Origin: Isoetes taiwanensis
Taxonomy: Eukaryota; Streptophyta; Lycopodiopsida; Isoetales; Isoetaceae
NCBI GenBank assembly: GCA_021234155.1
Contig: JAJEKV010000083.1
Coordinates: 3,378,573 to 3,442,572 of the forward strand
Reading direction: 5' to 3'
Length of the DNA stretch: 64,000 nt
This document shows, one piece after another, positions 46,335 through 57,067 of this stretch. Both the position numbers and the translations under genes were made by a program. Positions within the stretch are counted from its first letter, which is position 1; the number at the start of each line of letters is the position of its first letter. The notes beneath the pieces are model-generated. The model worked only from the letters and a program-made list of their open reading frames with translations, searched no databases and had not been told where the DNA came from.

Positions 46335-46723
46335 TTAGTGTTTCCAATCATTAGCAATACTAGCCACCGTCTCATTTGAAAAAATAGAATCTGTCATAAG
46401 ATAATTTGTACCATTTTTTGTCTGATTTGAAGTAGGGCAAGTGCAGCGGATTGGAAAGATCATCTTATCTCCAGGCTGCAAATTTGTAGGCACAGAACTA
46501 GAGAGTGTGCTGGAATCATATATTTGCTGCTTGCTGACTTGGAAAAAAGTTGCAACAGATTGCACTGTGTCCCCCTATTGTGGCTTATATAGAATATAAA
46601 TCTGACATGTCTCAGTGTAATTGCTACATGTATAACCCTCATAATCCCCAGGGTAACTTTGCGCCCAAATGCTACATCTACTAGAATAGCCGCAGCAAGG
46701 ATCCCACACAAAAGCACCCGCAT
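46335..46723 (-). pseudogene. LysM-type ectodomain exon, copy 2 (5'-broken)
   Basis: Tandem copy with the same signal peptide start at 46723, but a missing base shifts the frame just after VDVAFG. A stop (TAG in place of a glutamine codon) then precedes GDTVQSVATFFQ. The downstream half is better preserved than in copy 1: IYDSSTLSSSVPTNLQPGDK, then IRCTCPTSNQTKNGTNYLMT and ETVASIANDWK, i.e. the C-x-C motif and the next LysM. It ends at a putative donor-like position near 46340. Upstream sequence for about 150 bp is also duplicated, so the duplication includes the promoter-proximal region. Confidence 0.72.
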
Positions 46724-46899
46724 GATTAAAACAACCACTTAAGCGGCCGTATACTGGGAAGAATCTGCACCTAAAAGGCCAGGATTGCTCAGCCCAAATG
46801 AGGCTTCTACTCAGAGAGGTCAGAATTAGAGGGGTTGAAATGTTGTTGGGCTAAATCTTTACCTTCTTTAGAAGAAATAAAGTTGTGAGATATGCATGT

Positions 46900-49434
46900 T
46901 ACTTAAGGCCAATCAATAAGAACATTTCTTTCAGCAACAAATTGTTGGGGTAATTTTGTTTTGCCTTATGGTTATATTAATGCATGTTGTAACTTTATTG
47001 AACTAGCAACCTAAACTTAATGTTTTTTGTCAGGTACTGCTATAATGCCGTTAGTACTTCGGAGTTACATGTTGGTAGTGCCAAAGGTGATCCACCCTTT
47101 CCTCCAGCTCCACACTGATAAGTGCCTGAAGTTGGATCTAAGATTTTACATCATTTTAATTAATTGTCTAATTTGGCAGTTATGGCATGCATTTCTTTTC
47201 AATGTGTTACATTGTCGTATTTGCTCTACCTCTGTTTATAACTCGGGATAGTTTCACTTGCAAGCCACGTACATGCCATTAAAAAAAGCCAGTTAAGAGT
47301 ACATATACATTATAACAGAGGGCTTTATACGCTTGGAGGGATCTGTGAAACAATTTCAAAAGTCAAACTGCTACATTTTACATTTTTAATTTTTTGCAGA
47401 TGTTGCCAAGAAAGCCAGTTAAAAGAATAGAATAGAATAGAATAGAATAGCCAGTTAAAAGCACATTTTATTATAGCAAGGTAATGGCTTTGTAGGCCTG
47501 GGATATCAGCAAGCTTTGACACAAGATAATTTAGATGTAAGTGACCATTACGATACCATTACGATATGCATCATATAGTACATCAACAACTTTGTAGGTT
47601 TGCAGGAATGTGTAGACTGAAACAAATCTGGAAGGAAAACTGCTAGCAGGCTACAGCTGGGATGAGGTGAAGCTGGCATTGCACGAACACAGTTAAGAGT
47701 TAGTCGAATTTGTTTTAGTTGAAATAGGTTTCATTGAGCTCGATTGTTAGAATTGTCAGACAATCTAAGTTCGTCCACTTGCAACTATGTTGTGTTATAT
47801 TCATTCGTGCAGAATTGCCAAGACATGCAGTTGACGTAATGATTTTGAATGAGTGCTTCTATGAATAGAATAATAGGATGATATCTGGGAGTGGTTAGTC
47901 AAAGTCATCTGCTCCAGATTATTGCCATGTTTTGAAATTGATACACACTAAGGAAAATCTAATTCCCTTTTTGCTATACACTCTTGGAAACTGGATATGG
48001 TCGGACAATGTAAAGACTATCCGAAGAGATTGCAAAACCATCATTTTCAAGAATGAATAAAATGTCCTTTCAGATGTGTTCTTAATGCCATTGTCCCCCC
48101 TTAACAGAAAACATGTTTTTGTTTCAATTTTTATGAACCATATTCTACATTGGCTCAATTTATACTTAATAACTTAAAACGTTAAAAGTTTTATTTGCAA
48201 TGCAGTATAATTTTAGCAGCAGCTACTTTTTATATCAGTTCAACCATCGGATATTTTGCTTATTTTTACAACTCCATTGCTATTTGAGCATAAGATAGAT
48301 TCAAATGCTACATGTTGGAAAGGTAGAGCTTTGCAACTATAATGTACTATATGCCCACTAAAATTTACAATGTCTATAGCAACTATTTGATATCCAATGT
48401 TAATCTCCATGTTCAGTTTCAATAATTGTGTAACAAAACACAACTTTGTATGTGTCTGCCTTATGGTTTTTGTTGCATCAACGTTTAGCAATATGACGTC
48501 TTACATATGCTATTTATAATACAACTTTGTTATATGAGTTGAAGGTATATGATGCTATGATATGGATTGCTTTTTTTTAAGTATGCTACATTAATACAAC
48601 TTTTGCTATGTGAGTTGAAGGCAATATGATGCCATGATGCCCATTGCTTTTTGATAACATGTCTTTGATAATAGCACCTCTCCCTTGACCTTACTCAAGT
48701 ACAACCCACTACTAGACATAGGGTTTAGACAAGTCACATTCCAACTTGGGTATATATTTTGCATCATGCCATTACTAGCCTAGAAAAAATCTCTAGGGGT
48801 ATGGTAGGACAACATTAATTTTGCCAAACAAGTCTATGCACTATTTAAACCTTGAAATGAAATTGTCCTCCCCCTCCCCCCTTTCCCACGCCTTTTTTTG
48901 TGGGCGTAAAAGCTCTTTCAGCATTAGAGACTATTGCATCTCTTTGTAAACAACATAACTTTCCTATAAAAGAAGTGAGTGATTAACATGCTGCCTTTGT
49001 TTGCATCGTTAAAGATGTCCGCGACAATGTCTACTTGCTTGCAGCCCTAGCATGTGGAGATGTAGCTGGTTAACATCTAGGTTTGTACAATAATGTATCC
49101 TTCTCATCCTTATTGCTAGAACCATTGCACGCCGTACACTTTACATCTTCACCTCCCAACTACACACAATAAATGCAAACTTGGTAAATTATTCACAACT
49201 TGGCATTTTGGCATTCTGAAAATTCTTACTGCTACCATTTTTAATTCATAATCGACTAATACCCCAAACCTACGTTATACTCGATCCACATACTCCATGA
49301 TGTTGACCTATTCCATCCCACCTATCTGTTCCATTCCAATCCTTGCTATACTACTTATTGCATTCTACCAACAGTCCATTCCATTTCACCTATGCATTTT
49401 CTTGCATCTATCCATTCTGTTCATCCACAATTAA
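46900..49434. other. Helitron interior without recognisable genes
   Basis: AT-rich. There is a short AGAAT microsatellite at 47424-47450 flanked by two copies of AGCCAGTTAA, and two copies of a motif around ACAACTTT-CTATGTGAGTTGAAGG near 48520-48630. Open frames are short and without motifs. Confidence 0.45.
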
Positions 49435-50270
49435 TGCCCGGCATCGTCGGGCACACGTTTCTAGTATTTTTTATGTATGCAAGCCTTTGTAGCAACACAT
49501 ATTTCCAATTTTATGCTAAAATAACATATTATATGCAAGATATGAATATAAATAAGCATGGACTAGTTATGATACACAATCAGACAAACTGGATATATAG
49601 TAAAATCTCTTTTATCGCCAGCTATATCTATCATTGCATTGTCATTTATGTAAAGGTACAATGATTTTTTACCTTTTGTAGCATAATTTTTGAAAGGAAG
49701 AGTTGAAATCCACATGGGTTCCGTTTGTTTGTAGTTTAACATTACCTTTTAACTATGCAATCCCACATAACTAACTAATTTTATAAATAGAGTACACTAC
49801 ACCAATATGGTCTCACTATGTTAAACAATCTCATATTCAGGGTTGGCTGTTAGAAAGGCTCAACCCCATCAGCCCCCGCCCTGAATTATGGGTGTAACTC
49901 CAAGGTTCAAAAATCAAGTTGCTAGAGTGGCACGGGCCCGTCAGCTATCAATGTGATCCTCAATGATACCATGATACTGAGGGATCTTTATGAAATTTGG
50001 GCCATTCAAAATTCAAGCTAGCAGGGGAAACTGATATAATGTTAACAGATGCTTCTAGTGCATGTTTGATTCGCTTCTGGAACAAGTGCTCATGGGTAGT
50101 TCAATAGAGTTCTTCAATCTCAAAAACCTTAACGAACAACAAAAGATCTTCAAACCTGGTTTGTTTCAAAATAACTATGTACTTGTTTTAGTGTTAACAA
50201 TAAAAACTAAAATACTTCAAAACGTAAGAAAGTTTTCGTTTTATGTGATCTAAGTGATAGGAAACATGAT

Positions 50271-50420
50271 GTACTTGTTTTATAGTAAGGAGGGTGCCAT
50301 TAATGCATATAAAAAAAACCCCGTAAAATACATTTATTAAAGGCAAACGTAAGAAAAGTTATTCCCTTTTAAAAACCCCCCTACCTGATCTAAAAAAACC
50401 CCCTACAAGTCATAGGAAAC
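50271..50420. repeat. Local duplication unique to unit B
   Basis: About 150 bp in which ACGTAAGAAA-GTTATT and ATAGGAAACATGA recur, separated by A/C-rich filler (runs such as AAAAAAACCCC). Unit A has one copy at 28705-28760. It lies just upstream of the RT fragment. Confidence 0.6.
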
Positions 50421-50910
50421 ATGACGTTGATTATGTTTGATGAAGGGATTGAATGTAACATAGAAGTTCAGCAGGGTTGCCTCTTGTCTCCTAAAATATT
50501 TGGGATGTACATAGACGCCATAATGGAATTCATAAGAAGTAAAGGGAGGGATTTATATGCACCAGAATTAGGGAGGACCAAAGTACCAAACATATTATAT
50601 ACAGATGATCTGATCATGATGATAACAAATAGGAATGAACTAGACTGCATGCTTGGCATATTAGAAGAATTTTGTACAGAAAAATAAAGATTGTCAATTT
50701 TGGAAAAACTGGCAAAGATAAGATAAGATAAGATAAGATGAAGAGGTAGTCAAGTACTTAGGGCAACCAATGGATAAAGTAGAGGAATACAAATATCTGG
50801 GTTACAAGTCGGGAAATTAAGAGCACATGAAAGTAAGGTTTGGAAGAAAGATGGCACATGGCAATACAAAATTACTATGGGATGCAATTGGTATGTGCGG
50901 AGCAGGGATA
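50421..50910 (+). pseudogene. LINE reverse-transcriptase fragment, copy B
   Basis: Counterpart of 28745-29335. The palm text is the same, but the catalytic box reads YTDD instead of YADD, and 14 nt near the end of the frame (after EEFCT) are missing, giving a stop at 50685-50687. The AGATA array has five units. It is non-functional. Confidence 0.8.
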
Positions 50911-51044
50911 GGTTCCGTACGTACGAAATCTAAATTCCTGATGTATAAAGTTAAGAAAATACGTATTTTTTTGAAAAAAAAAATATTTTACGTATTTTTA
51001 AGTCGTCGGCCAGAAAAAAAAAATTCACTACGTGAAACATAAAG

Positions 51045-51250
51045 AATCGCGTACGCAAAAATAGCGTAACGGTGGCGCAAATTTAAATTTCATTTTCCCG
51101 TATGCGGTACGCAAAACTCCCATGGTTTTGCACACGCGGTTTCTTTAGTTTCGCGTACGCGAAAAAATTTTCTCGTACGCGAAACTGAACAAACCGCTAC
51201 GCAAAAATCTTTATATGTTTGCGACGCAGTTTTTCAGTTTTTGTGCCGCA
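51045..51250. other. CpG-rich cluster of CGTACGC motifs, copy B
   Basis: Same block as 29463-29690, including the two GCGTACGC palindromes. The few differences from copy A are mostly outside the motifs. Confidence 0.7.
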
Positions 51251-52256
51251 AAGAAGGTATCTTCTGTGCCAAACCTTCCAATTTGCCCCTCAAAAATTTA
51301 TTTTTTTTTGTTTTTCTTAGTTTTTAAGCAAAAAAATAGTTGTTGCTTTTTGTTAGCTAGGTCTAGGCAAGGTCCTCAATTAGGTCCTTGCCTATTGCCT
51401 GCCTATCCAAGGGGCGTGATGTGGTGCCTTGTTCAATGGACTGAGCTTGACCTATTTTAGGAAAAAAAAGAAAGAAAAATAAGACCACAAACAAAAGAAA
51501 AAGAATAACACAAAGAAAAAAAAAAAACTTTTGTTGCCCTCCCTTATCAAAGGACAACTATAATGCCAATTAGGGTTTCGTGTTGCCAAGAGCGTAGGCA
51601 GTGTCCCTTGCCTGGTATTGCCGCAGTTAATTGCGCCATGCCGTGGGTGGGTGGCATTGCCTTAGTTTAAGGCAGTTAGGATCTACCCTTCGTTGAGAAG
51701 TATAGCCCTCGCCTGATGCCATTGTTGGCTTTTGCCATGCAGTGTCGAAAGGTGTGCGTTGTACACTCATAGAAGGTTACAAGGATGTCTTACTAATGTA
51801 TATCCTAGTTCCTGATGGTGGTGTTGATGAAAGTCCGACACCAATATAGGGATTGGCGTATGTTTTAGTAAGTATTCGATTAGTCATGTCTTATGGAAAA
51901 GCGCGACCGAGGTCAAGTGTAATGCATTTGAACTTGCTAGCCTCCAAGTGGGAGCATTCTATCAGTGGCTGGGCTAGATCATAAATCGTGTTTTGGTCAT
52001 TTCACGTGTTCCCCCATCCTTGCACGTAGTTATCAACCAATCAAAGTCATTTAGTAGTAGTAGGATAGGATGTTAGGGTCCTGATGTAGTGGCTTAAAAC
52101 TTAGCATTGTTATAGTCAAAGTGAGTTGATTTATGTTGTTGCTAAGCACTAAATTGGAGGTTTTATTTTTGCTTGACCTGTAGGTGTTGTTGCTGTCATC
52201 TGAGTATTGTCGTGGATGAAGAAAGAAGCCCACCAACGCCCTCATCTTGTTAAGAA

Positions 52257-52891
52257 AGAGTGGCACAAACAATAAGAGCCAAACGTCCTGGTGAGACGGA
52301 TAGGGAGTGGGAAGCTCGTAGAAGAGCGGATGCTAAAGTAGATTCGTCACATATAATAAATAGACAAAGAATTGGTTCTGGTTCATATGGGACGATGCAT
52401 AAATACAATATTTTGGGTTCTAGTTTTATTAAGGATGAACCATATTGCATAAAGTTTCAGAACAATAATTTTCAACCAGGTATAGATCATAATAAGCTAG
52501 TGGAAGCTATGTTGAAAAACATGAGGGAGTCTGGGATGTAGGTTAGGCATGGATGTATAATACGCAACATTGGTAGCACTACCGGTGCAGGGCTTAATTT
52601 TTCCTTTTTGGAATGGAGGTTCTTTGGCAAGCTTTTTTACAAGTCATGAGTGCAATGCTGTTAGGAGTTGTTCCCAGAGTTGAGACCGACTTGATGCGCC
52701 TTGAGGAGCGCAGAAGGAAAGAGTTATTTGTTGCCTCCAGGGTTGGGGACTTGGCTATGTCATTCTGCAACGGCCTGCGAAAACTTCATCAAGAAAGGTA
52801 TTTGCATATGGATTTGCATCCGGGCAATGTGCTACTTCATTTTGAGTATGGAAAGGAGAAGGGATGCATTGATCCTCATGCATTTAATTAG
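52257..52891 (+). pseudogene. Protein kinase gene fragment, copy B (disrupted)
   Basis: The N-lobe is intact here over 52260-52541: REWEARRRADAKVDSSHIIN, glycine loop RIGSGSYGT, then EPYCIKFQNNNFQPGI, with a stop after MRESGM. A following frame reads IGSTTGAGLNFSFLEWRFFG, like strands beta-4 and beta-5. Then RKELFVASRVGDLAMSF and YLHMDLHPGNVLLHF end at CIDPHAFN. Relative to copy A, 30 nt in the hinge region are missing and the 593-bp insertion is absent. No DFG motif or C-lobe remains. The sequence just after is a Helitron-like end, which could have caused the loss. Confidence 0.75.
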
Positions 52892-52930
52892 TTTGCAAAA
52901 TGTTGTCAAAGAACATTTCGTTAATTTCTA

Positions 52931-54014
52931 CAAGAAACTTATCGCGGCGGCCAAGGCCGCCGCGAACGTTTCTCTTCCCCAACTCGTCTATACATGGTAG
53001 AACATGCAGAATTTGAACCTGCATTTTTTTGCCTTGTGTTCAGTGCCCGCATGATAGAAGGATATTGACCATAACGACTCGTTACCAAAGATGTTTTGTA
53101 TTAAATCAAAAGAATCTAAGTTCTAAACATACAAAAATTGAACTGTGTTTGAGCATGGAGAATTCAGTTGCCAATATATCTATGCAAAATGGTTATTCAA
53201 AATGCATACGAATAAAACATGACCCATTAACCCAATAGCTTTCCATATGGTAAGAACGAATTTATGATATGCATCATGGAGATGGTTTTTCATGCAATAT
53301 TATCCAGCACGATTATTTGCTCTGCTCAATGTATAATCCTTTGAAAATTAGATACCCTGCACAGATAGACAACATCTGGTAAGTTTTAAAGGAAAACTTT
53401 TGCATCTAGTGATAATCTTGAAATGGAAAATGGCATCTATTCTGTATAATGCTTTTTTCCTACCATTTTATTTTACATCTTTAACTAAAAAGATTTTAGT
53501 TAAAGATTTTAGCTAGCTATTATACGATTTTGTAAACTGGAAATAAATGTTAGGTTTATGTTTCAAAGTTGAGCGGTTTTAGCCGTTGGAACATATGTTA
53601 TTAAACCAATAAATGGAAGCATGAATCATTCTCTTAATCATTTTTGTGTTGAGGCTTTGCTTTGAGGAGTGGTGTAAAGTTGAGTGCCTTAATAATACAC
53701 CATTTTCTTCTTTCTCAATCTTACTTTGAAAAGCATTTGGAACATCTCTTTCCCACAATTTTTTCCCATGTTTTATTCTTAAAGTACTGGCTGAATGATC
53801 AGAGAAATAACTGAAAAGAGTCTTTGGATGATCCGCAAGGGCAGCAAAAGGCAAAGTCGTGGGAGTCCTGTGGACTTCGCAAAAGGCAGTCCTGTGGGAG
53901 TCCCGTGGAATAGACAATCCATTCTTTATATTTTGTTCCGGAATTGCCATTTGCCATTTTGCCCCAAGCCCATCTTCGCCAAGCCCCCTATGCCTTCCCT
54001 CCATATTATAAAGA
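52931..54014 (-). mobile_element. Possible small Helitron in the kinase remnant, copy B
   Basis: Same arrangement as 32272-33366. The plus strand reads TTTCTA|CAAGAAACTTAT and then a perfect palindrome at 52943-52964. The presumed 5' end on the minus strand is A|TCTTTATAATATGG at 54014. The right boundary is unproven. Confidence 0.35.
53579..54004 (-). CDS. Hypothetical 141-residue ORF
   Basis: A minus-strand ORF starting ATG at 54004 (MEGRHRGLGEDGLGAKWQMA) and running uninterrupted to 53579. The unit A counterpart is broken by an extra base and a stop change. Part of it (SIPRDSHRTAF, then EVHRTPTTLP) is encoded by an imperfect DNA repeat (CACAGGACTCCCAC). Its start lies 10 nt from the presumed 5' end of the small Helitron-like element. 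No family is recognised and it may be fortuitous. Confidence 0.25.
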   Translation of the reverse strand: MEGRHRGLGEDGLGAKWQMAIPEQNIKNGLSIPRDSHRTAFCEVHRTPTTLPFAALADHPKTLFSYFSDHSASTLRIKHGKKLWERDVPNAFQSKIEKEENGVLLRHSTLHHSSKQSLNTKMIKRMIHASIYWFNNICSNG

Positions 54015-55279
54015 TTGAGGTCAAATTGTAATTACATATGCACCACTTCAGGCAATAGCATTTAACTCCTTGCTCGTAGTAGTTATGTGGAAATTTTGAA
54101 ATTGCCTTTTCCTTACGCTTCGTCGTACAATTGTCAACCTCCCATCACATGGAATGGTATCACAACTAAAATCTACTTATTTAAAATAGTGTTGGCCTAT
54201 CATAGTCAAGAAGCTTATAGCTCACTCGTGTTGATGCAGCTTGTACAAAAAAAGTGTTTGTTGCAACAGCTTTATGATATATTAGAATTTATAGAGCAAG
54301 GTGAACCGTTAATGCAATTTCTGGCATGCTTCAACAATTTGATTTCGTTAACTAGTTAATGCAGTTTTTAGCATGCTTCAGCAATTTGATTTCGTTAACT
54401 TTTCGTTAACTATTTACCACGCTGACTATTTCATTATCTGTTTACCACACTGGCTATGAAAATGTTGAATGGCTTGATTGTTGGAAAGTTGTGATGTACT
54501 GATCAATTAACCTGGTTTGCTAGAATGTAACGTTGTATTAACTTGTGCAGCTATAATGACATTGCAAAATGGACAGAAATTGAGCTCAACGTTGTTATAA
54601 ATTTGAAGGCATATCAATTTGAACTATCCTTATATGTGAGACATTTTGGCATGAGTAAAGAGCGTGAGAATTGAGATCCAGATCTCAAAATATTTGGGCC
54701 TTGTTTTCATTTAAAATATAACTGAAGTCTGCAAAAGCATCTTCTATTAACGATCCTTCAAAGTTACAATTTGTATGCGGCCAAATTAACAGAGCATATT
54801 GAGCTTTTCCATAGGGCTGATTGTTCTAAGAAAGATGTAACCATTTAAGGATCATTCTGTTGAAGCATTAAATCCCTCATCATATTGAGGATATTTGATA
54901 ACCTCCTTTACATGTCATCATCAGTTAAATGAGACAAACTTGCGCTTAAATGAGACAAACTCGCTTGATTCCATTTTGTAAGTTGGACATATGCCATCTC
55001 ATGATTATTGAGTTCGAGCATGTTGCATGTTAAGAGGTCGGGAATTGGGACAAATGGATTTATTAAGCACTTGTAAATTGTCACTGGGCAAGTACAATTT
55101 TTACTGATATAACAACCCATACTGTATCAGGAATGGAATAATCATATGAAACCTGCAGCATGATAAAAAAACCATTAATCCCATGGGTGCAAAACCATGT
55201 AAACTAAACTAAGCTGGGTTCATTGGAGTCTTCAAAAGGGCTCCATCTCTCCAGTGTTTGTACTAATTACAATGCCACT

Positions 55280-56267
55280 TCTCAAAAGAACTGCAAATAG
55301 AATGAAATAAGAAACATCATAAATTCGAAATCTTTGTCACCTACTTAAGTTTCAAGCTATACTTACCCTTATCAAATGCATCAGTACACCCATTTGAGAA
55401 ACACCTGCAGAACAATAATGTAGCATAGGAAGAAAAACCAGATGTTCCAATATTTGCGAAATTGAAATTGTGTAGAGTAGGTAGCAGCTAGAGATTGTTA
55501 TATCGAGGGTAGAAATTTGGCACGCCCCGATAACCACCAAATATGAACAATATTACTTCATACCAACAATGTTGTTCTGGAAGTTAAACATGAAAACAGT
55601 TTCAAATCATCCAAGTGCAAGGCATTCGCCAAAAATGGTAACATCCAGCATCTCTGCATCAATAACGGTGGAGAGCTTGAGCAGGGAGGTCTTTCCTATT
55701 TCTGTCACAACCCATCCCGTCAACACTATTCAACACATTGATTTTCATAAATTAAAGATCTAAAACTTTAAAAATTGTAAAACAGATGCTCCAAAACCTG
55801 CGGCAGAAGCAAAAACCCTGGGGCCTCTTTGGGCTATGGAATAGAGATGACATAATTGCAGAAACCATTTTACCTGAAGCTCTAGCCAGTTGGCTCATGT
55901 TCGTGCCTATTTGAGCTCTAGCATCTGCAAGCAAGCAACCAAAGAAATTACGTTATGAACCTTCTAAGAAACACCAAAGGAAATCGAACCCCAAAATCCT
56001 AAAATTCCTTATATTTCCGTTTGGACACAAGAATCAACACCACATATTCATCTAGTTCTCAAATCTGGCAAATCCTCCATCTCGCAGACAGAGCCAAGCT
56101 CTGTTGCATAAGAGAAAACCTGGAAAAAGCGAGTTATGTTTCTAAGAATCGAAAGCAAAAGGGCAAACCTGGTGTGCCGGATGAAAACTGTTGATGCGTA
56201 ACTCCTCGTTTGAAGCCGTGAATGAATATGGAAGGCAGAGGAGGAGAATCATTCCAAGTCCCCGCAT
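55280..56267 (-). pseudogene. Small spliced gene, copy B (frame broken)
   Basis: Counterpart of 34623-35317. Exon 1 (56267-56169) starts MRGLGMILLLCLPYSFTASN but is one T shorter than in A, so joining to the next exon gives an early stop. A 295-bp insertion lies between the second and third exons. Splice sites of the first three exons are still canonical. If copy B were the original frame, exon 1 would need a different partner, so the ancestral structure is uncertain. Confidence 0.35.
55501..55795. other. 295-bp insertion (or A-specific deletion)
   Basis: Unit A joins GATTGTTA directly to ACCTGCGG. In B the extra segment starts TATCGAGGGTAG and ends GATGCTCCAAA. There are no clear terminal repeats or target duplication, so it could equally be sequence lost from A. 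Confidence 0.5.
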
Positions 56268-56957
56268 ACCGCTTAGAGGAAAAAATGGAAAAACATCCGC
56301 TATGGTCGGGACCGAATCCGCAGCCACGCTTCCTGGATTTACCACCGGGATGTGTGGCAAAGGAGTTCAGACGACAACTGCCTCCAGCCCATTTTCTTGA
56401 CCTATTTCTTATTTTCTAAGTGATTTGTTGAAGCTTGAAGCAGAAGCCCATCGCCATAGCCAGACCCAGCACTGCCAGAAACCAAGCGTCAATGCATTTA
56501 TGAACCTTGAAAGCGATTTGCTGAAGCTTTGAAGCACGCGACAGATCCAGAGCAGAGGATTGCTTCCAAAGCAAGAAAGAGGATTGCTTCCAAAGCAAGA
56601 AATCCGGAGCCCGTCAAATTTTCTTTCTTGTTTTCATTTTTTCTTTTTCAAAAACACGTGTCGCCCCCAAATTTTTTGCTGGGGAAAAAATATTAGGATC
56701 AAACAGAAATGGCATCTGCATTATATATGTTATAAAAAAAAATAAAATACCTAGAGCATTGGAATAAATAACAAAAACGAAATGTTAGGGCAGGACACAT
56801 TTCTCCATATTATCACCTTTTTACATCCTATTAACTTTTCTGTCCCACCTAAGAGGCTGCTAGTGCCATGCTAGTGCCATCTGGCAGGCTGCTAGTGCTC
56901 GCCAGATTGAACAAAAGGGGGTGGCACGTGCAAAATGTGGACTGCCCTAACATTTCG

Positions 56958-57067
56958 AGGGGAAATGTTCGTTGCCTGGCCATTATACAGGGTGCGACCA
57001 CTGGCGAGCCCGTACCTCACATAAGGGCCGCACCTCGCATAATGGCCAGCCAGCGAACATTTCCCCT
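56958..57067. repeat. 110-bp element with 29-bp inverted arms
   Basis: Arms 56958-56986 (AGGGGAAATGTTCG...) and 57039-57067 (...CGAACATTTCCCCT) are reverse complements with about three mismatches, around a GC-rich loop. It could form a strong hairpin. It is a possible miniature element; no target duplication was identified. Confidence 0.7.

Larger units (their letters stand above)
44598..49464 (+). mobile_element. Helitron carrying LysM exons
   Basis: A 4867-bp insertion unique to unit B. Unit A has the empty site GATTA|TATTTTTTATG (27929/27930), and the element sits exactly between that A and T. The 5' end is TCTTCTTTTTTATTTTT. The 3' end has a hairpin TGCCCG...CGGGCA (49435-49453), a 7-nt spacer CACGTTT, then CTAG|T. 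All four Helitron hallmarks are met (A/T site, 5' TC, 3' hairpin, CTRR). No Rep/helicase ORF is present, so it is non-autonomous. It carries a first-exon fragment (plus strand) and two LysM exon copies (minus strand), plus local tandem repeats. Confidence 0.88.
35430..56310 (+). repeat. Tandem duplication, unit B
   Basis: Second direct copy of the segment described for unit A, with the same order and orientation. Insertions found only in B are the poly(A) retroposon 37554-39762, the retroposon 40579-42092, the hAT MITE 43018-43509, the Helitron 44598-49464, a local duplication at 50271-50420, and 295 bp at 55501-55795. The last matching sequence is near 56305, where A runs into the junction with B and B continues into unrelated DNA. 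Confidence 0.9.
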
